32,031 bases of DNA from the NCBI GenBank assembly GCA_959600635.1, contig CAUGMN010000025.1, positions 1 to 32,031 on the forward strand. Direction: 5' to 3'. This stretch comes from QAMX01 sp003149835 (GTDB lineage: Bacteria > Bacillota > Clostridia > Oscillospirales > QAMX01). The notes under the pieces were generated by a model. It had not been told where the DNA came from. It ran no database searches and worked only from the letters and a program-made list of their open reading frames with translations. Every line of letters starts with the position of its first letter. Position 1 is the first letter of the stretch. The position numbers were made by a program, and so were the translations under genes. Positions 6,522 through 14,459 of this stretch are shown here, piece by piece.

Positions 6522-8645
6522 ATGAGAAAACGCCTTTTGCCGCTGCTGCTGGCGGCGGCGCTAATGGGCGGATGCGCCGGAGAGAGTGTGCCGGAACAGC
6601 CGCGGCGCTTTGAAATCTATGTCTCGTCGGACGGCGACGATTCCGGCGACGGTTCAATGGAGCGCCCGCTGCGGACGCTGACGGCGGCGAGAGACAAGCT
6701 GCGCGCCGAGAGAAACGGGAAAGCGGCGACGGTCTATCTTCGCGGCGGCACATATTCTCTCGAAGAGAGCTTCGTGCTCTCAGAGGCCGATTCCGATACG
6801 GTTTACGCGGCGTACCCCGGCGAAACGGTCGTTTTGACCGGCGCGACAGCTTTCGACGGCAGCCTGTTTCATTTGGCGGAAAATTTGGATCGGCTGGCAG
6901 AGGGTGCGGCAGGCAAAGTCTGGGCTTATTCAATCGAGGACGATTCGATCGACTTAGGCGCGATCCCGCGCGAGATTCCGGGACAGCCCGCTGAACCGCC
7001 GGCGCCGACGGTAATGCTCGACGCGACGCTCTGCGTGCCGGCGCGCTGGCCCAATGCCGACGCCGCAGAAGCGTTTATACGTCCGGCTTGGATTGAACGC
7101 GGCGGTTTTTCGCCGAGTGAGAACAGCAATCAGTACGCTCCGGGGACGGCGGAATATGTCGCGCCGGAGGATTATATTTTCCAGGAAAGTCCGATTTTTG
7201 GATACGACGACGAGCGCATCGACCGCTGGGCGCAGGAGGACGACGCTTTTCTCTACGGCTACTATTACTATGACTGGTCGGCCGCCAACCTGAAAATTCA
7301 ATCGATTGACCCGGAAAAAAACTTGATCGAGGCGGCTTATCCCCATAGCTATGGCGCAAGAGAGACGGCGCAGTTCTACGGATTGAATCTCCTCTGCGAG
7401 CTGGACTGCGAGGGCGAATACTATATCGACCGCGCCGCGCGCGTAATCTACGTCTATTCCGACGCGCCGATGGCGGGCCGGACGGTCAGGCTGGCCGCGC
7501 TGCGCGCGCCGCTCGTCGCCGTTGCGGGCGCGGAAAACATTCGTCTTGAAAACCTGACCTTTGACATGAGTTATGAGTCGGCGGTTTCGTTTGAAAACAG
7601 TTCGGCGTGTGCGCTGACGGGCTGTACGCTGAAAAACATCGGCACGAACGCGGTCACCGTGGACGCGGGCTGTACCGGCGTGACGATTGAAAACTGTACG
7701 ATCTTTGACACCGGCCACGGCGGCGTTGTGCTGGACGGCGGCGATTTTGAAACGCTGCGCCCGGGCAACAACGCGGTTGTCGGCTGTGAAATTTATAACA
7801 CCTCGCGCGTCGTGCGAACCTATACGCCGGCGATTACCATGAACGGCGTCGGTCAGCGCGCGGCAGGCAATTATATCCACGATCTGCCGCACAGCGCCAT
7901 CCTTTTTTGGGGCAACGACATGCTGATCGAGTGCAATGAGTTTGAAAATATCCTCTATGAGACCGGCGACGCCGGCGTGATTTACAGCGGCCGCGACTGG
8001 ACGTTCCGCGGCAATGTCATCCGCTATAATTTCATTCACGACATTCCCAACGTCTCTTCATGGACCTCGGGGGTCTATCTCGACGACGCGATGAGCAGCG
8101 CCGAGATATACGGAAATCTGTTTGTCAACATGGCCGATCTGTCGATGATGATCGGGGGCGGCCGCGATCACCGCATCCATGACAACACGCATATCAACGT
8201 CCGGCGCGTCTTTGCCTTTGACGCGCGCACATTCGACGAATGGTTCCGGCATTGCCTTCCGACGCTTGCGGAGCGTTTTGAGGCCAAGCCGGTGACAAAC
8301 GAGTTTTGGGCGGCGAAGTATCCAACGCTCGCCGCCTGCGCCGGACATGTCGATATCGCGCTCACGCTGACGGCCTCGGCGCTGGCCGAGCCCGACCTCA
8401 ATAATCCGATGTACCCCGCCAATAACGCGATCAGCGGCGAAAGATTGATCGGCTCCAACCGCGGAACCGTTCATCAGCTCGTGAGCCGCTATGGCGAGGT
8501 CCGTCAGAGCCGCCATTTCCGAGCGGACGAGACGCAGACAGAAGCTGCCGTCGCCGCGCTGACGGAGGCGCTGCACGGGAATATGACCGAGGAGAGCGTC
8601 CGTTCGGCGACGGAGGCGTTTTTAACAGCCGTCGGCTATGAATAA
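6522..8645 (+). CDS. Exported lipoprotein with right-handed parallel beta-helix, probable polysaccharide-active enzyme
   Basis: A 707-residue protein with a lipoprotein signal (positive MRKR, hydrophobic core, ALMGGC with Cys18). After it comes FEIYVSSDGDDSGDGSMERP and LRTLTAARDKLRAER, the usual opening of secreted right-handed beta-helix proteins acting on carbohydrates. The centre shows beta-helix rungs rich in N, G and V: ENIRLENLTFD, CALTGCTLKNIGTNAVTVD, GVTIENCTIFDTGHGGVVLD, GNYIHDLPHSAILFWGNDM. This layout resembles glycoside hydrolase families such as GH141 or GH120, but I cannot assign a family or substrate. A strong promoter, AGGGAGGAG and ATG precede it. An AraC-type regulator lies downstream on the same strand, as is common for sugar-use genes. 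A hairpin terminator follows. Confidence 0.8.
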   Translation: MRKRLLPLLLAAALMGGCAGESVPEQPRRFEIYVSSDGDDSGDGSMERPLRTLTAARDKLRAERNGKAATVYLRGGTYSLEESFVLSEADSDTVYAAYPGETVVLTGATAFDGSLFHLAENLDRLAEGAAGKVWAYSIEDDSIDLGAIPREIPGQPAEPPAPTVMLDATLCVPARWPNADAAEAFIRPAWIERGGFSPSENSNQYAPGTAEYVAPEDYIFQESPIFGYDDERIDRWAQEDDAFLYGYYYYDWSAANLKIQSIDPEKNLIEAAYPHSYGARETAQFYGLNLLCELDCEGEYYIDRAARVIYVYSDAPMAGRTVRLAALRAPLVAVAGAENIRLENLTFDMSYESAVSFENSSACALTGCTLKNIGTNAVTVDAGCTGVTIENCTIFDTGHGGVVLDGGDFETLRPGNNAVVGCEIYNTSRVVRTYTPAITMNGVGQRAAGNYIHDLPHSAILFWGNDMLIECNEFENILYETGDAGVIYSGRDWTFRGNVIRYNFIHDIPNVSSWTSGVYLDDAMSSAEIYGNLFVNMADLSMMIGGGRDHRIHDNTHINVRRVFAFDARTFDEWFRHCLPTLAERFEAKPVTNEFWAAKYPTLAACAGHVDIALTLTASALAEPDLNNPMYPANNAISGERLIGSNRGTVHQLVSRYGEVRQSRHFRADETQTEAAVAALTEALHGNMTEESVRSATEAFLTAVGYE

Positions 8646-8825
8646 ATGGCTGCAAACGATTTGGTCCCGCCCGTATTCTGTAAAGGAATACGGGCAGGAC
8701 CAACGTTTTCTGAGCCGATGCGCACAAAAGACCGCCCGCCGCAGGCGGAGACGTTCGACGGACGGGGAGTCTTTTAAATGGATATCGCTCATGACGGCGA
8801 AACGGAGAGACGGGTGAAATTCCAT
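8622..8825 (-). pseudogene. 5' remnant of a metallophosphoesterase gene
   Basis: On the minus strand an ATG (8825) is preceded by AAAGGAG (complement of 8837-8843, 11 bases away). It opens with MEFHPSLRFAVMSDIHLKD followed by SPSVERLRLRRAV. The FAVMSDIHL block matches the first metal-binding motif (DxH) of calcineurin-like phosphoesterases, and the following charged helix also fits their N-terminus. After about 35 codons the resemblance stops. The frame runs through the hairpin at 8661-8703 and ends inside the 3' end of the beta-helix gene, far short of the 250 or more residues of the family. A possible promoter (TTGCGG, 17 bases, TATCAT) lies upstream on the minus strand. I read it as a truncated gene; a chance match is possible. 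Confidence 0.5.
8661..8708 (+). terminator. Hairpin terminator after the beta-helix gene
   Basis: Two stacked helices, TTGGTCC/GGACCAA and GCCCGTATTC/GAATACGGGC (8661-8678 with 8686-8703), are separated by one C/A mismatch, with a 7-base loop. CGTTTTC follows. It begins 16 bases after the stop codon. Confidence 0.8.
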
Positions 8826-8882
8826 ATACGGTTACGCTCCTTTACAGCCGTCCGTCTGTCTCCCGCGATTATTGGAACGGTC

Positions 8883-8911
8883 TTGCTTGCGGCCGGCAAA
8901 TATGATACAAT
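8883..8911 (+). promoter_or_regulatory. Promoter of the AraC-type regulator gene
   Basis: TTGCTT (8883-8888), a 17-base spacer, and TACAAT (8906-8911) with TG at 8903-8904. It implies a leader of about 170 bases before the GTG at 9090. A weaker divergent promoter toward the metallophosphoesterase remnant may overlap it. Confidence 0.7.
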
Positions 8912-8938
8912 ATAAACGATTTCTCCGCAAAAGCCTGT

Positions 8939-8980
8939 GGCGGGAGGACCTGTCCTCCGCACACTGCCGCCGGTTTTTTT
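8939..8980 (+). terminator. Possible attenuator hairpin in the AraC gene leader
   Basis: GGCGG (8939-8943) can pair with CCGCC (8967-8971), enclosing GAGGA/TCCTC, and a run of seven Ts follows at 8974-8980. This lies between the promoter and the coding start. The internal loop is asymmetric, so strength is uncertain. Confidence 0.35.
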
Positions 8981-9089
8981 ACGGATTTTCCATGTGCGGG
9001 GAGATATTGATTCTATCACATTGAGGCCGGAATGTACAGAGCCCGTACGCGGCGGAGGCCGCGAGCGCCGGGAAAGGGGGGACTGGCCG

Positions 9090-10001
9090 GTGCAGAACAT
9101 TGGCGGGTCGAATATGTCGCAATACAATACCGAGCTGACGATCGGCAATCTCCGCGTGATGATTTACGACGCGCGGTATTTGATGACCTTTAACGCCAAC
9201 GCCGGCATGCACAGCCATTTTTATTACGAACTGTTTTATGTGATCGACGGCGATGCGGAGATCCTCTGCGATTCGGGAAAGTATTTTGTGACGAGGAGCG
9301 ATTTGTATATCTTTCCGCCTTCGTTCCAGCACTTTCGGGTCGCCAAGGAAGACGACGTGCTCAAATGCCAGCAGGTGCCGATCCGTTTTACCTATGAACG
9401 GCTGAACCATGGGGAGGACGTATACGCCTTGTTTGACGGCGTTTTCCATACGAAATCCGACATTCTGATTTTCCGGCACAGCACGGGGCTGCGCATGATC
9501 TTTGAAGAGCTGCTCAGCGAGACAAGACTGCACGCCCGCTTGGAAAAAGTCAAAATGCACGCGCTGATTACGACGCTGGTGCTGGATGTCATCCGTTTTT
9601 CTTATCCAAGCCTTGAAGGAAAACCCCGGGAATTGGATGACACCGTATGCAGCCGGAATTTTATAATCGAAGACTTTTTCAGCATACACTATATGGACAG
9701 CGTCAAAATTGAGGATCTCGCCGGGCGCCTGAACCTGAGCGCGAAGCAGACAGGCCGGGTTCTCATGGAAATGTATGGGATGACGTTCCGAAAAAAGCTG
9801 ACGGTGACCCGGGTTCAGGTAGCCAAGAGCCTTCTGCGCTATTCCAAAGCGCCGGTCGCCGAGGTCGCTGAGAGCGTCGGCTATCAGACGCTGAACGGGT
9901 TTATCGAAGCCTTTCGGTGCGAAGAGGGGATTTCGCCGGCGCAGTTTCGGAAAGACTGTTACAGCGAACTGCCGGATGAGCCGAATCTGGTGGTGTATTA
10001 A
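9090..10001 (+). CDS. AraC family transcriptional regulator
   Basis: A 303-residue regulator. The N-terminal half is a cupin-type sensor domain (HSHFYYELFYVIDGDAEILC, then YIFPPSFQHFRVAKEDD). The C-terminal 100 residues hold the two helix-turn-helix motifs of the AraC family: KIEDLAGRLNLSAKQTGRVL, then VAEVAESVGYQTLNGFIEAF with the conserved GISPAQFRK end. Such proteins usually sense a sugar or related molecule and activate nearby genes, so the upstream beta-helix lipoprotein gene is a reasonable target (inference). The GTG at 9090 is chosen because AAAGGGGGG (9073-9081) lies 8 bases before it. The open frame extends to 8937 but would run through the promoter-proximal hairpin; ATG 9114 is the other option. 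A terminator overlaps its stop codon. Confidence 0.9.
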   Translation: MQNIGGSNMSQYNTELTIGNLRVMIYDARYLMTFNANAGMHSHFYYELFYVIDGDAEILCDSGKYFVTRSDLYIFPPSFQHFRVAKEDDVLKCQQVPIRFTYERLNHGEDVYALFDGVFHTKSDILIFRHSTGLRMIFEELLSETRLHARLEKVKMHALITTLVLDVIRFSYPSLEGKPRELDDTVCSRNFIIEDFFSIHYMDSVKIEDLAGRLNLSAKQTGRVLMEMYGMTFRKKLTVTRVQVAKSLLRYSKAPVAEVAESVGYQTLNGFIEAFRCEEGISPAQFRKDCYSELPDEPNLVVY

Positions 10002-10034
10002 GGCAGAGGGGAAAATTTTCCCCCTGCCTTTTTT
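10000..10034 (+). terminator. Intrinsic terminator after the AraC-type gene
   Basis: The stem AAGGCAG..GGGGAAAA / TTTTCCCC..CTGCCTT (10000-10015 with 10016-10030) carries one bulged A and is followed by a T run to 10034. It begins within the TAA stop codon. Confidence 0.85.
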
Positions 10035-10350
10035 ATTGCGTAAAACGGTGCCGCGCGCGTCGGAAAAGCGCGCCGATACCGCGGAGCGCCGATAAAAACG
10101 AATCGATTGTATGAAATTGAAGAAAGACGGCGGTATCCACAGCGGTTTAGACGTTCAGAAACGAGGCGGCGGACCAACGCGCGGCGCTTCTTCACCGGCG
10201 GAGCCGGTCGGCTCCGGTTGAAAGGTGACGACAAATCACGAACAGGCGATACGTTCCCGCGGATGCGCGGAACCGCCTGCGCTTAGCTTTGCATCCTGTA
10301 TACCTGTATAGACCGTCGGACAGCATTCGCCCAATCTGCACAGCGGCGCG
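10035..10350. other. Intergenic stretch with a short tandem repeat
   Basis: No gene is recognised. An exact tandem repeat of CCTGTATA occurs at 10295-10302 and 10303-10310, and an imperfect hairpin GTTCC..GGAAC lies near 10254-10274. No clear terminator for the sigma factor gene was found. A 78-codon minus-strand frame ending at 9998 resembles nothing and overlaps the terminator. Confidence 0.4.
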
Positions 10351-10911
10351 TTAGCGGACGAGAGCGGAGCATGTCGTGAATTCTCTCTGTACAAGCTGGA
10401 CGACGCGTTGCCGCAGCTCGCTGAGCCGCGCGCTTACCGACTGATACGGCTTGCCGGTAGCCTCGGCAATCTGCGCAATCGTCAGCCGGTCAACATAGCG
10501 GAGCCGGTAGAGTTTCTGCGCTTCCGCGCCGAGCCGGGAAAGGACTTTGGCCGGAAGATTTTCTGTGTAAACCGTCTGATAGAGAATCGTTTCGATCACA
10601 TCCTCCTCAAAACAGGTAGAGGCCGTATCATGCAGATCTTCAAGCGGCGCATGACGCGCCTGATCCTTTCGCGCGCGGCGCGCGACGTTGCGCGCAATCT
10701 GGTACAGATACAGCTCGGGAGACAAAAACAATTCCATTTCATCCGCCTTTTCACAGGCGATGGCAAACGTCACGGCGACGCATTCCTCGATTTCCTGCCG
10801 GCATGAAGCGCAGTAGAGCGACCGGACGATCTGCGCCACACGGCTTGCGTGCGTCAGATACAATGTTTCAATGAAACTGCGCTGCGATGTTGTCAACGGA
10901 TTATGCCGCAT
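10351..10911 (-). CDS. ECF-type RNA polymerase sigma factor
   Basis: A 186-residue protein with the two-domain layout of small extracytoplasmic-function sigma factors. Region 2 spans about residues 10-85 (FIETLYLTHASRVAQIVRSL, then ELYLYQIARNVARRARKDQ). Region 4 is at about 125-175, with the helix-turn-helix LYRLRYVDRLTIAQIAEATG followed by KPYQSVSARLSELRQRV. It would direct RNA polymerase to its own promoter class. No anti-sigma factor or membrane sensor gene is adjacent, which is unusual for ECF factors. AGGAGGGG supports the ATG, and a strong sigma-A-like promoter lies 30 to 58 bases upstream. Region 2 is rather diverged, so the family call is good but the subgroup is unknown. Confidence 0.8.
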   Translation of the reverse strand: MRHNPLTTSQRSFIETLYLTHASRVAQIVRSLYCASCRQEIEECVAVTFAIACEKADEMELFLSPELYLYQIARNVARRARKDQARHAPLEDLHDTASTCFEEDVIETILYQTVYTENLPAKVLSRLGAEAQKLYRLRYVDRLTIAQIAEATGKPYQSVSARLSELRQRVVQLVQREFTTCSALVR

Positions 10912-10940
10912 TGTTACCCCTCCTCCTATTCTATGAATTT

Positions 10941-10969
10941 ATCATATCATATTTAAATATAAAAATCAA
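10941..10969 (-). promoter_or_regulatory. Promoter of the ECF-type sigma factor gene
   Basis: On the minus strand: TTGATT (complement of 10964-10969), a 17-base spacer, and TATGAT (complement of 10941-10946), preceded by TGA. The transcript would start near 10935, giving a leader of about 24 bases that contains the ribosome binding site. The consensus looks like sigma-A rather than an ECF self-promoter. Confidence 0.75.
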
Positions 10970-11300
10970 ATATATAAATACATATGCCTAAAATATTTTG
11001 AAAAACCGCATGATTGAAAAAAAGACAACTCAAAAAACGCGGAATTAGAGATTTAATAGATAAAAAATATGGGAATAGAGCGGAAAAACGGACTGGAATA
11101 TTCGATTTATAGAGATGGATGGAACGAGCGGGAAATAATCACTCAGCCAGCTGCTGCATTTGGGCGTCCTGAATCGTATGAACCCTCGGCAGATGGACAC
11201 ATATAGATTTGCGCCGTGCTGAGAGGAAACACGACGGCGCCGGAGGCATAGCCGGAGTTTCAGGCGCGCGTCAGGCGGAAGCGAGCGGCAATCAAGTTGC
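10970..11300. other. AT-rich intergenic stretch
   Basis: The region from about 10930 to 11110 is markedly AT-rich compared with the surrounding sequence. No gene was recognised on either strand. A 7-bp hairpin (GCGCCGT 11211-11217 with ACGGCGC 11234-11240) lies near the purine operon terminator. The motif TCGGCAGATG occurs twice (near 11186 and 11325), the second time inside the terminator loop. Confidence 0.4.
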
Positions 11301-11358
11301 AAAAAAACTCCCCACACAAGCACTTCGGCAGATGCACAGCGCTTGTGTGAGGAGTTTT
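11301..11358 (-). terminator. Terminator of the purine operon
   Basis: AAAACTCC.CACACAAGC (11304-11321) pairs with GCTTGTGTG.GGAGTTTT (11341-11358) with one mismatch. On the minus strand the stem is followed by a T run (complement of 11301-11307). It lies about 50 bases beyond the purD stop and could act in both directions. Confidence 0.85.
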
Positions 11359-11407
11359 CATATAACAGCCGTTCGCTCCGGCGAAGCACCGGCAGCACAG
11401 AAAAACG

Positions 11408-12664
11408 TCAGCGGCGGCCGATATCGCGGCGGATGAACATGTCGGTAAAACGGACGCGGTCGACAGAGGCATAGGCGCGCGCGATCGCCTTGTCGAGCGT
11501 ATCCGCTTTCGCGGTCACGCTCAGTACGCGCCCTCCGGCGGTATAAAACCATCCGTCTTTGTATTTTGTCCCCGCATGACAGACAAGCGCGCCGTCGCGC
11601 TTAACGTCGTCAAGGCCGAAGATCTCGTACCCCGTCTTGTATTTTCCGGGATAACCGCCGCTGGCGGCGACGACGCACGCGGTATGCGCGTTTTCCCAGC
11701 GGATATCGACTGCTTCGAGGCGTTCGTCGATGATGGCTTCCATGATTTCCAACAGGCTCGTCTGCAAAAGCGGCAGCACGGCCTGCGTCTCCGGATCGCC
11801 GAAGCGCGCGTTATACTCGATGACTTTGGGGCCGTCGGGCGTGAGCATCAGCCCGAAGTATAAAACACCCTTGAACGGCCGCCCCTCGGCCGCCATAGCG
11901 GCTGCCGTCGGCTCAAAGATCTCCTCCATGCAGCGCGCGGCGAGCTCATCGGTATAATATTTGTTGGGGCTGACCGCGCCCATGCCGCCGGTGTTGGGCC
12001 CCTCGTCGTTGTCGTAGGCGCGCTTGTGATCCTGCGCGGAAACCATGGGGCGAATGCAGCGGCCGTCTGTAAAACAGAGCACCGATACCTCAGGCCCGGT
12101 CAGGCATTCCTCAATGACCACACGGTCGCCGGCGGCGCCGAACACATGGCCGGACAACGCGCTTTTCGCCGCCTCCAACGCCTCGTCCACAGTCTGCGCG
12201 ACGGTCACGCCTTTGCCGAGCGCCAGCCCGTCCGCCTTGACGACGATCGGCGCGCCCTGGGCGCAAATATATTTGCGCGCCTTTTGCAGGTCGTCAAAGA
12301 CGCGGTACTTTGCGGTGGGAATCTTGTATTTTTTCATCAGGTCCTTGGCAAACGACTTGCTGCCTTCGATGACAGCCGCCGCCTTGTTGGGCCCGAAAGC
12401 GCGGATGCCGATGGCTTCAAGCTCGTCTACCAGGCCGAGAGCCAGCGGATCGTCCGGCGCGACGACGACGAGGTCGGGGCGGTTTTCCTTGCAGAAAGCG
12501 ACAATTCCTTCAAGGTCGGTCGCCTTGTACGGAAGGCATTCCGCGATTTGAGCGATACCGCCGTTTCCGGGAGCGCACCAGAGCTTTTCCACGCGCTCGT
12601 CCTGCAAAAGCGCCTGCGCGATGGCGTGCTCGCGGCCGCCGCCGCCGATAATCAGGATATTCAT
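11408..12664 (-). CDS. purD: Phosphoribosylamine-glycine ligase (GAR synthetase)
   Basis: PurD joins phosphoribosylamine and glycine with ATP, the second step of purine synthesis. The N-terminus MNILIIGGGGREHAIAQALL is the family hallmark, followed by APDDPLALGLVDELEAIGI, the ATP-grasp segments VVKADGLALGKGVTVA and NTGGMGAVSP, and EYNARFGDPETQAVLPLL. At 418 residues it is full length. AAAGGAG lies about 11 bases before the ATG. It is the last gene of the pur cluster but is separated from purH by 256 bases that hold a strong hairpin and an 18-base palindrome, so its expression may differ from the rest. Confidence 0.97.
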   Translation of the reverse strand: MNILIIGGGGREHAIAQALLQDERVEKLWCAPGNGGIAQIAECLPYKATDLEGIVAFCKENRPDLVVVAPDDPLALGLVDELEAIGIRAFGPNKAAAVIEGSKSFAKDLMKKYKIPTAKYRVFDDLQKARKYICAQGAPIVVKADGLALGKGVTVAQTVDEALEAAKSALSGHVFGAAGDRVVIEECLTGPEVSVLCFTDGRCIRPMVSAQDHKRAYDNDEGPNTGGMGAVSPNKYYTDELAARCMEEIFEPTAAAMAAEGRPFKGVLYFGLMLTPDGPKVIEYNARFGDPETQAVLPLLQTSLLEIMEAIIDERLEAVDIRWENAHTACVVAASGGYPGKYKTGYEIFGLDDVKRDGALVCHAGTKYKDGWFYTAGGRVLSVTAKADTLDKAIARAYASVDRVRFTDMFIRRDIGRR

Positions 12665-12715
12665 GCGGTCGGGTCTCCTTTCAGTTCAGTAGCATAGGCC
12701 GGCGCACGGACAGCC

Positions 12716-12733
12716 GATCGGATCTATCCGATC
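12716..12733. repeat. 18-base palindrome upstream of purD
   Basis: GATCGGAT and ATCCGATC flank a central CT, giving an 8-bp inverted repeat 52 bases before the purD start. It could be a protein-binding site. I saw no clear promoter next to it. Confidence 0.45.
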
Positions 12734-12872
12734 CCGGACGCCGCGCCGATTTTCCGTCCGTCACGTTTGCTTGTTTGAAAACAGACGGATTCAGCGGGAA
12801 ACTCCGTTACGGGCGCTCCGCAAACCGTGCGGATGAATTTTGCCGTCTCCGGAACGCCGGAACCCATGCCGG

Positions 12873-12914
12873 AAGAAAACCGCCGCGCCAAAGCCGCCGG
12901 CTTTGACGCGGCGG
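12873..12914 (-). terminator. Hairpin with U-rich tail between purH and purD
   Basis: On the minus strand 12914-12899 pairs with 12895-12880 over 16 bp, including one G-U pair, with a 3-base loop, followed by TTTTCTT. It starts 6 bases after the purH stop and looks like a full or partial intrinsic terminator inside the operon. Confidence 0.75.
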
Positions 12915-12920
12915 AGAGTG

Positions 12921-14459
12921 TCAGTGTTTGAAATGGCGCATACCGGTGAAGACCATGGCGATGTTGTGCTCGTTGCATTTCTTGATGGAATCCGCGTCGC
13001 GCACCGAGCCGCCGGGCTGGATAATCGCGGTGATGCCGGCGTCGGCTGCGGCTTGGACGCAGTCGTCAAACGGGAAGAAGGCGTCGGAGGCCATGACGGA
13101 GCCGGCCGCCTTGCCGCCGGCCTGACGGACGGCGATTTCGAGCGCGCCGACGCGGTTGGTCTGTCCGGGGCCGACGCCGACAGTCTGCTCGGCGTTGGCG
13201 AGCACGATGGCGTTGGAGCGCACATGCTTGACGACCTTCCAGCCGAACAGCAGCGCTTTCATCTCATCGGCCGTCGGAGCGCGATCTGTGACCGTGCGCA
13301 GCTCGGCTTCATTGAGCAGCGCGTCGTCAAGCGTCTGGACGAGCAAACCGCCGGCGACCTTTTTGTAGTCGAGCATTTCGGCGCGGAGCGGACGGCCGAT
13401 ATCGTCGAGCGTCAGCAGGCGGATATTGGGTTTCGCCGAGAGGATTTCCAGCGCCTCCGCGGTGTAGGCGGGCGCTACGACGACCTCAATAAAAATCTTG
13501 GCGATCTGCTGCGCCGTCGCCGCGTCGATCTCGCGGTTGGCGGCGAGGATCCCGCCGAAAATCGAGACGGGGTCGGCCTCATAGGCGCGCGTATACGCCT
13601 CCGAAATGGTCGCGGCCGTGCCGACGCCGCAGGGATTGGCGTGCTTGACGGCGACAACCGTCGGCTCGGAAAACTCTTTCAGCAGCGCCAGAGCGCCGTT
13701 GGTGTCGTTGATGTTGTTAAACGACAGCTCCTTGCCGTGGAGCTGCTTGGCGGCGGCCAGCGTACCGGAGAAATTGACCGGTTCGCGGTAGAAAACCGCG
13801 TTCTGGTGCGGATTTTCGCCGTAGCGGAGATCCTGTACCTTCTCAAAGGTCGCCGTAAACGTATCGGGCAGCGCGTTGGTAATCTGCTTGCGGATGTAAG
13901 TGGAGATCAGCGCGTCGTACGCCGCGGTGTGCTCAAACACTTTGAGCGCCAGCCGGAAGCGCGCCGCCTTGTCAAGCGAGCCGTTTTTCAGCCCTTCGAG
14001 CACGGAGGAATAGTCGGCGGGGTCGACGACGACGGCGACGTCAGGGTAGTTTTTCGCGGCGGCGCGGATCATTGTCGGGCCGCCGATATCGATGTTTTCA
14101 ACGGCCTCTTCGAGAGAGACGCCGGGCTTTTGGATCGTCGCCTTAAACGGATAGAGGTTGATGGCGATGACGTCGATCGGGTCGATGCCGAGCTGTTCAA
14201 GCGTGGCGACGTGTTCGGGGTTGGAGCGCATGGCGAGAATGCCGGCGTGAATTTTCGGGTGCAGCGTTTTGACGCGGCCGTCGAGGCATTCGGGAAAGCC
14301 GGTCACGTCTGAGACGTTGGTGACGGCGATGCCGGCGTTTTTGAGCGCCGTCGCCGTGCCGCCTGTGGAGAGAATTTCGTATCCGAGGGCGGCGAGCCCA
14401 GCGGCGAATTCGCATACGCCGGTTTTGTCCGAAACGCTGATTAGTGCCTGTTTTTTCAT
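12921..14459 (-). CDS. purH: Bifunctional AICAR formyltransferase / IMP cyclohydrolase
   Basis: PurH carries out the last two steps to IMP: formylation of AICAR with 10-formyl-THF, then ring closure. The N-terminal IMP cyclohydrolase domain (about 1-190) shows ALISVSDKTGVCEFAAGL, LSTGGTATALKNAG and VKTLHPKIHAGILA. The transformylase domain follows with LRYGENPHQNAVFY and VAVKHANPCGVGTAATI, which holds the catalytic Lys-His pair. The length is 512 residues. The frame stays open to 14549, but the ATG at 14459 is right: AAGGAG lies 9 bases before it and the homologous N-terminus begins there. The 232-base gap to purN shows no gene or strong hairpin. Confidence 0.97.
   Translation of the reverse strand: MKKQALISVSDKTGVCEFAAGLAALGYEILSTGGTATALKNAGIAVTNVSDVTGFPECLDGRVKTLHPKIHAGILAMRSNPEHVATLEQLGIDPIDVIAINLYPFKATIQKPGVSLEEAVENIDIGGPTMIRAAAKNYPDVAVVVDPADYSSVLEGLKNGSLDKAARFRLALKVFEHTAAYDALISTYIRKQITNALPDTFTATFEKVQDLRYGENPHQNAVFYREPVNFSGTLAAAKQLHGKELSFNNINDTNGALALLKEFSEPTVVAVKHANPCGVGTAATISEAYTRAYEADPVSIFGGILAANREIDAATAQQIAKIFIEVVVAPAYTAEALEILSAKPNIRLLTLDDIGRPLRAEMLDYKKVAGGLLVQTLDDALLNEAELRTVTDRAPTADEMKALLFGWKVVKHVRSNAIVLANAEQTVGVGPGQTNRVGALEIAVRQAGGKAAGSVMASDAFFPFDDCVQAAADAGITAIIQPGGSVRDADSIKKCNEHNIAMVFTGMRHFKH

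Noticed and set aside
8937..9089. N-terminal extension of the AraC-type regulator from 8937
   Set aside because: It would start about 20 bases after the predicted transcription start, run through a hairpin, and lacks a ribosome binding site; the GTG at 9090 has one at ideal distance.
9998..10234. 78-codon minus-strand frame after the AraC-type gene
   Set aside because: It has an arginine/proline-rich composition, runs into the AraC terminator, and has no recognised similarity.
12840..14312. 490-codon open frame on the plus strand opposite purH
   Set aside because: It is an antisense shadow of purH in GC-rich DNA: no ribosome binding site, arginine/glycine-rich composition and no family motif. 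Similar long shadows opposite nnrD, pheA, aroA and aroC were rejected for the same reason.
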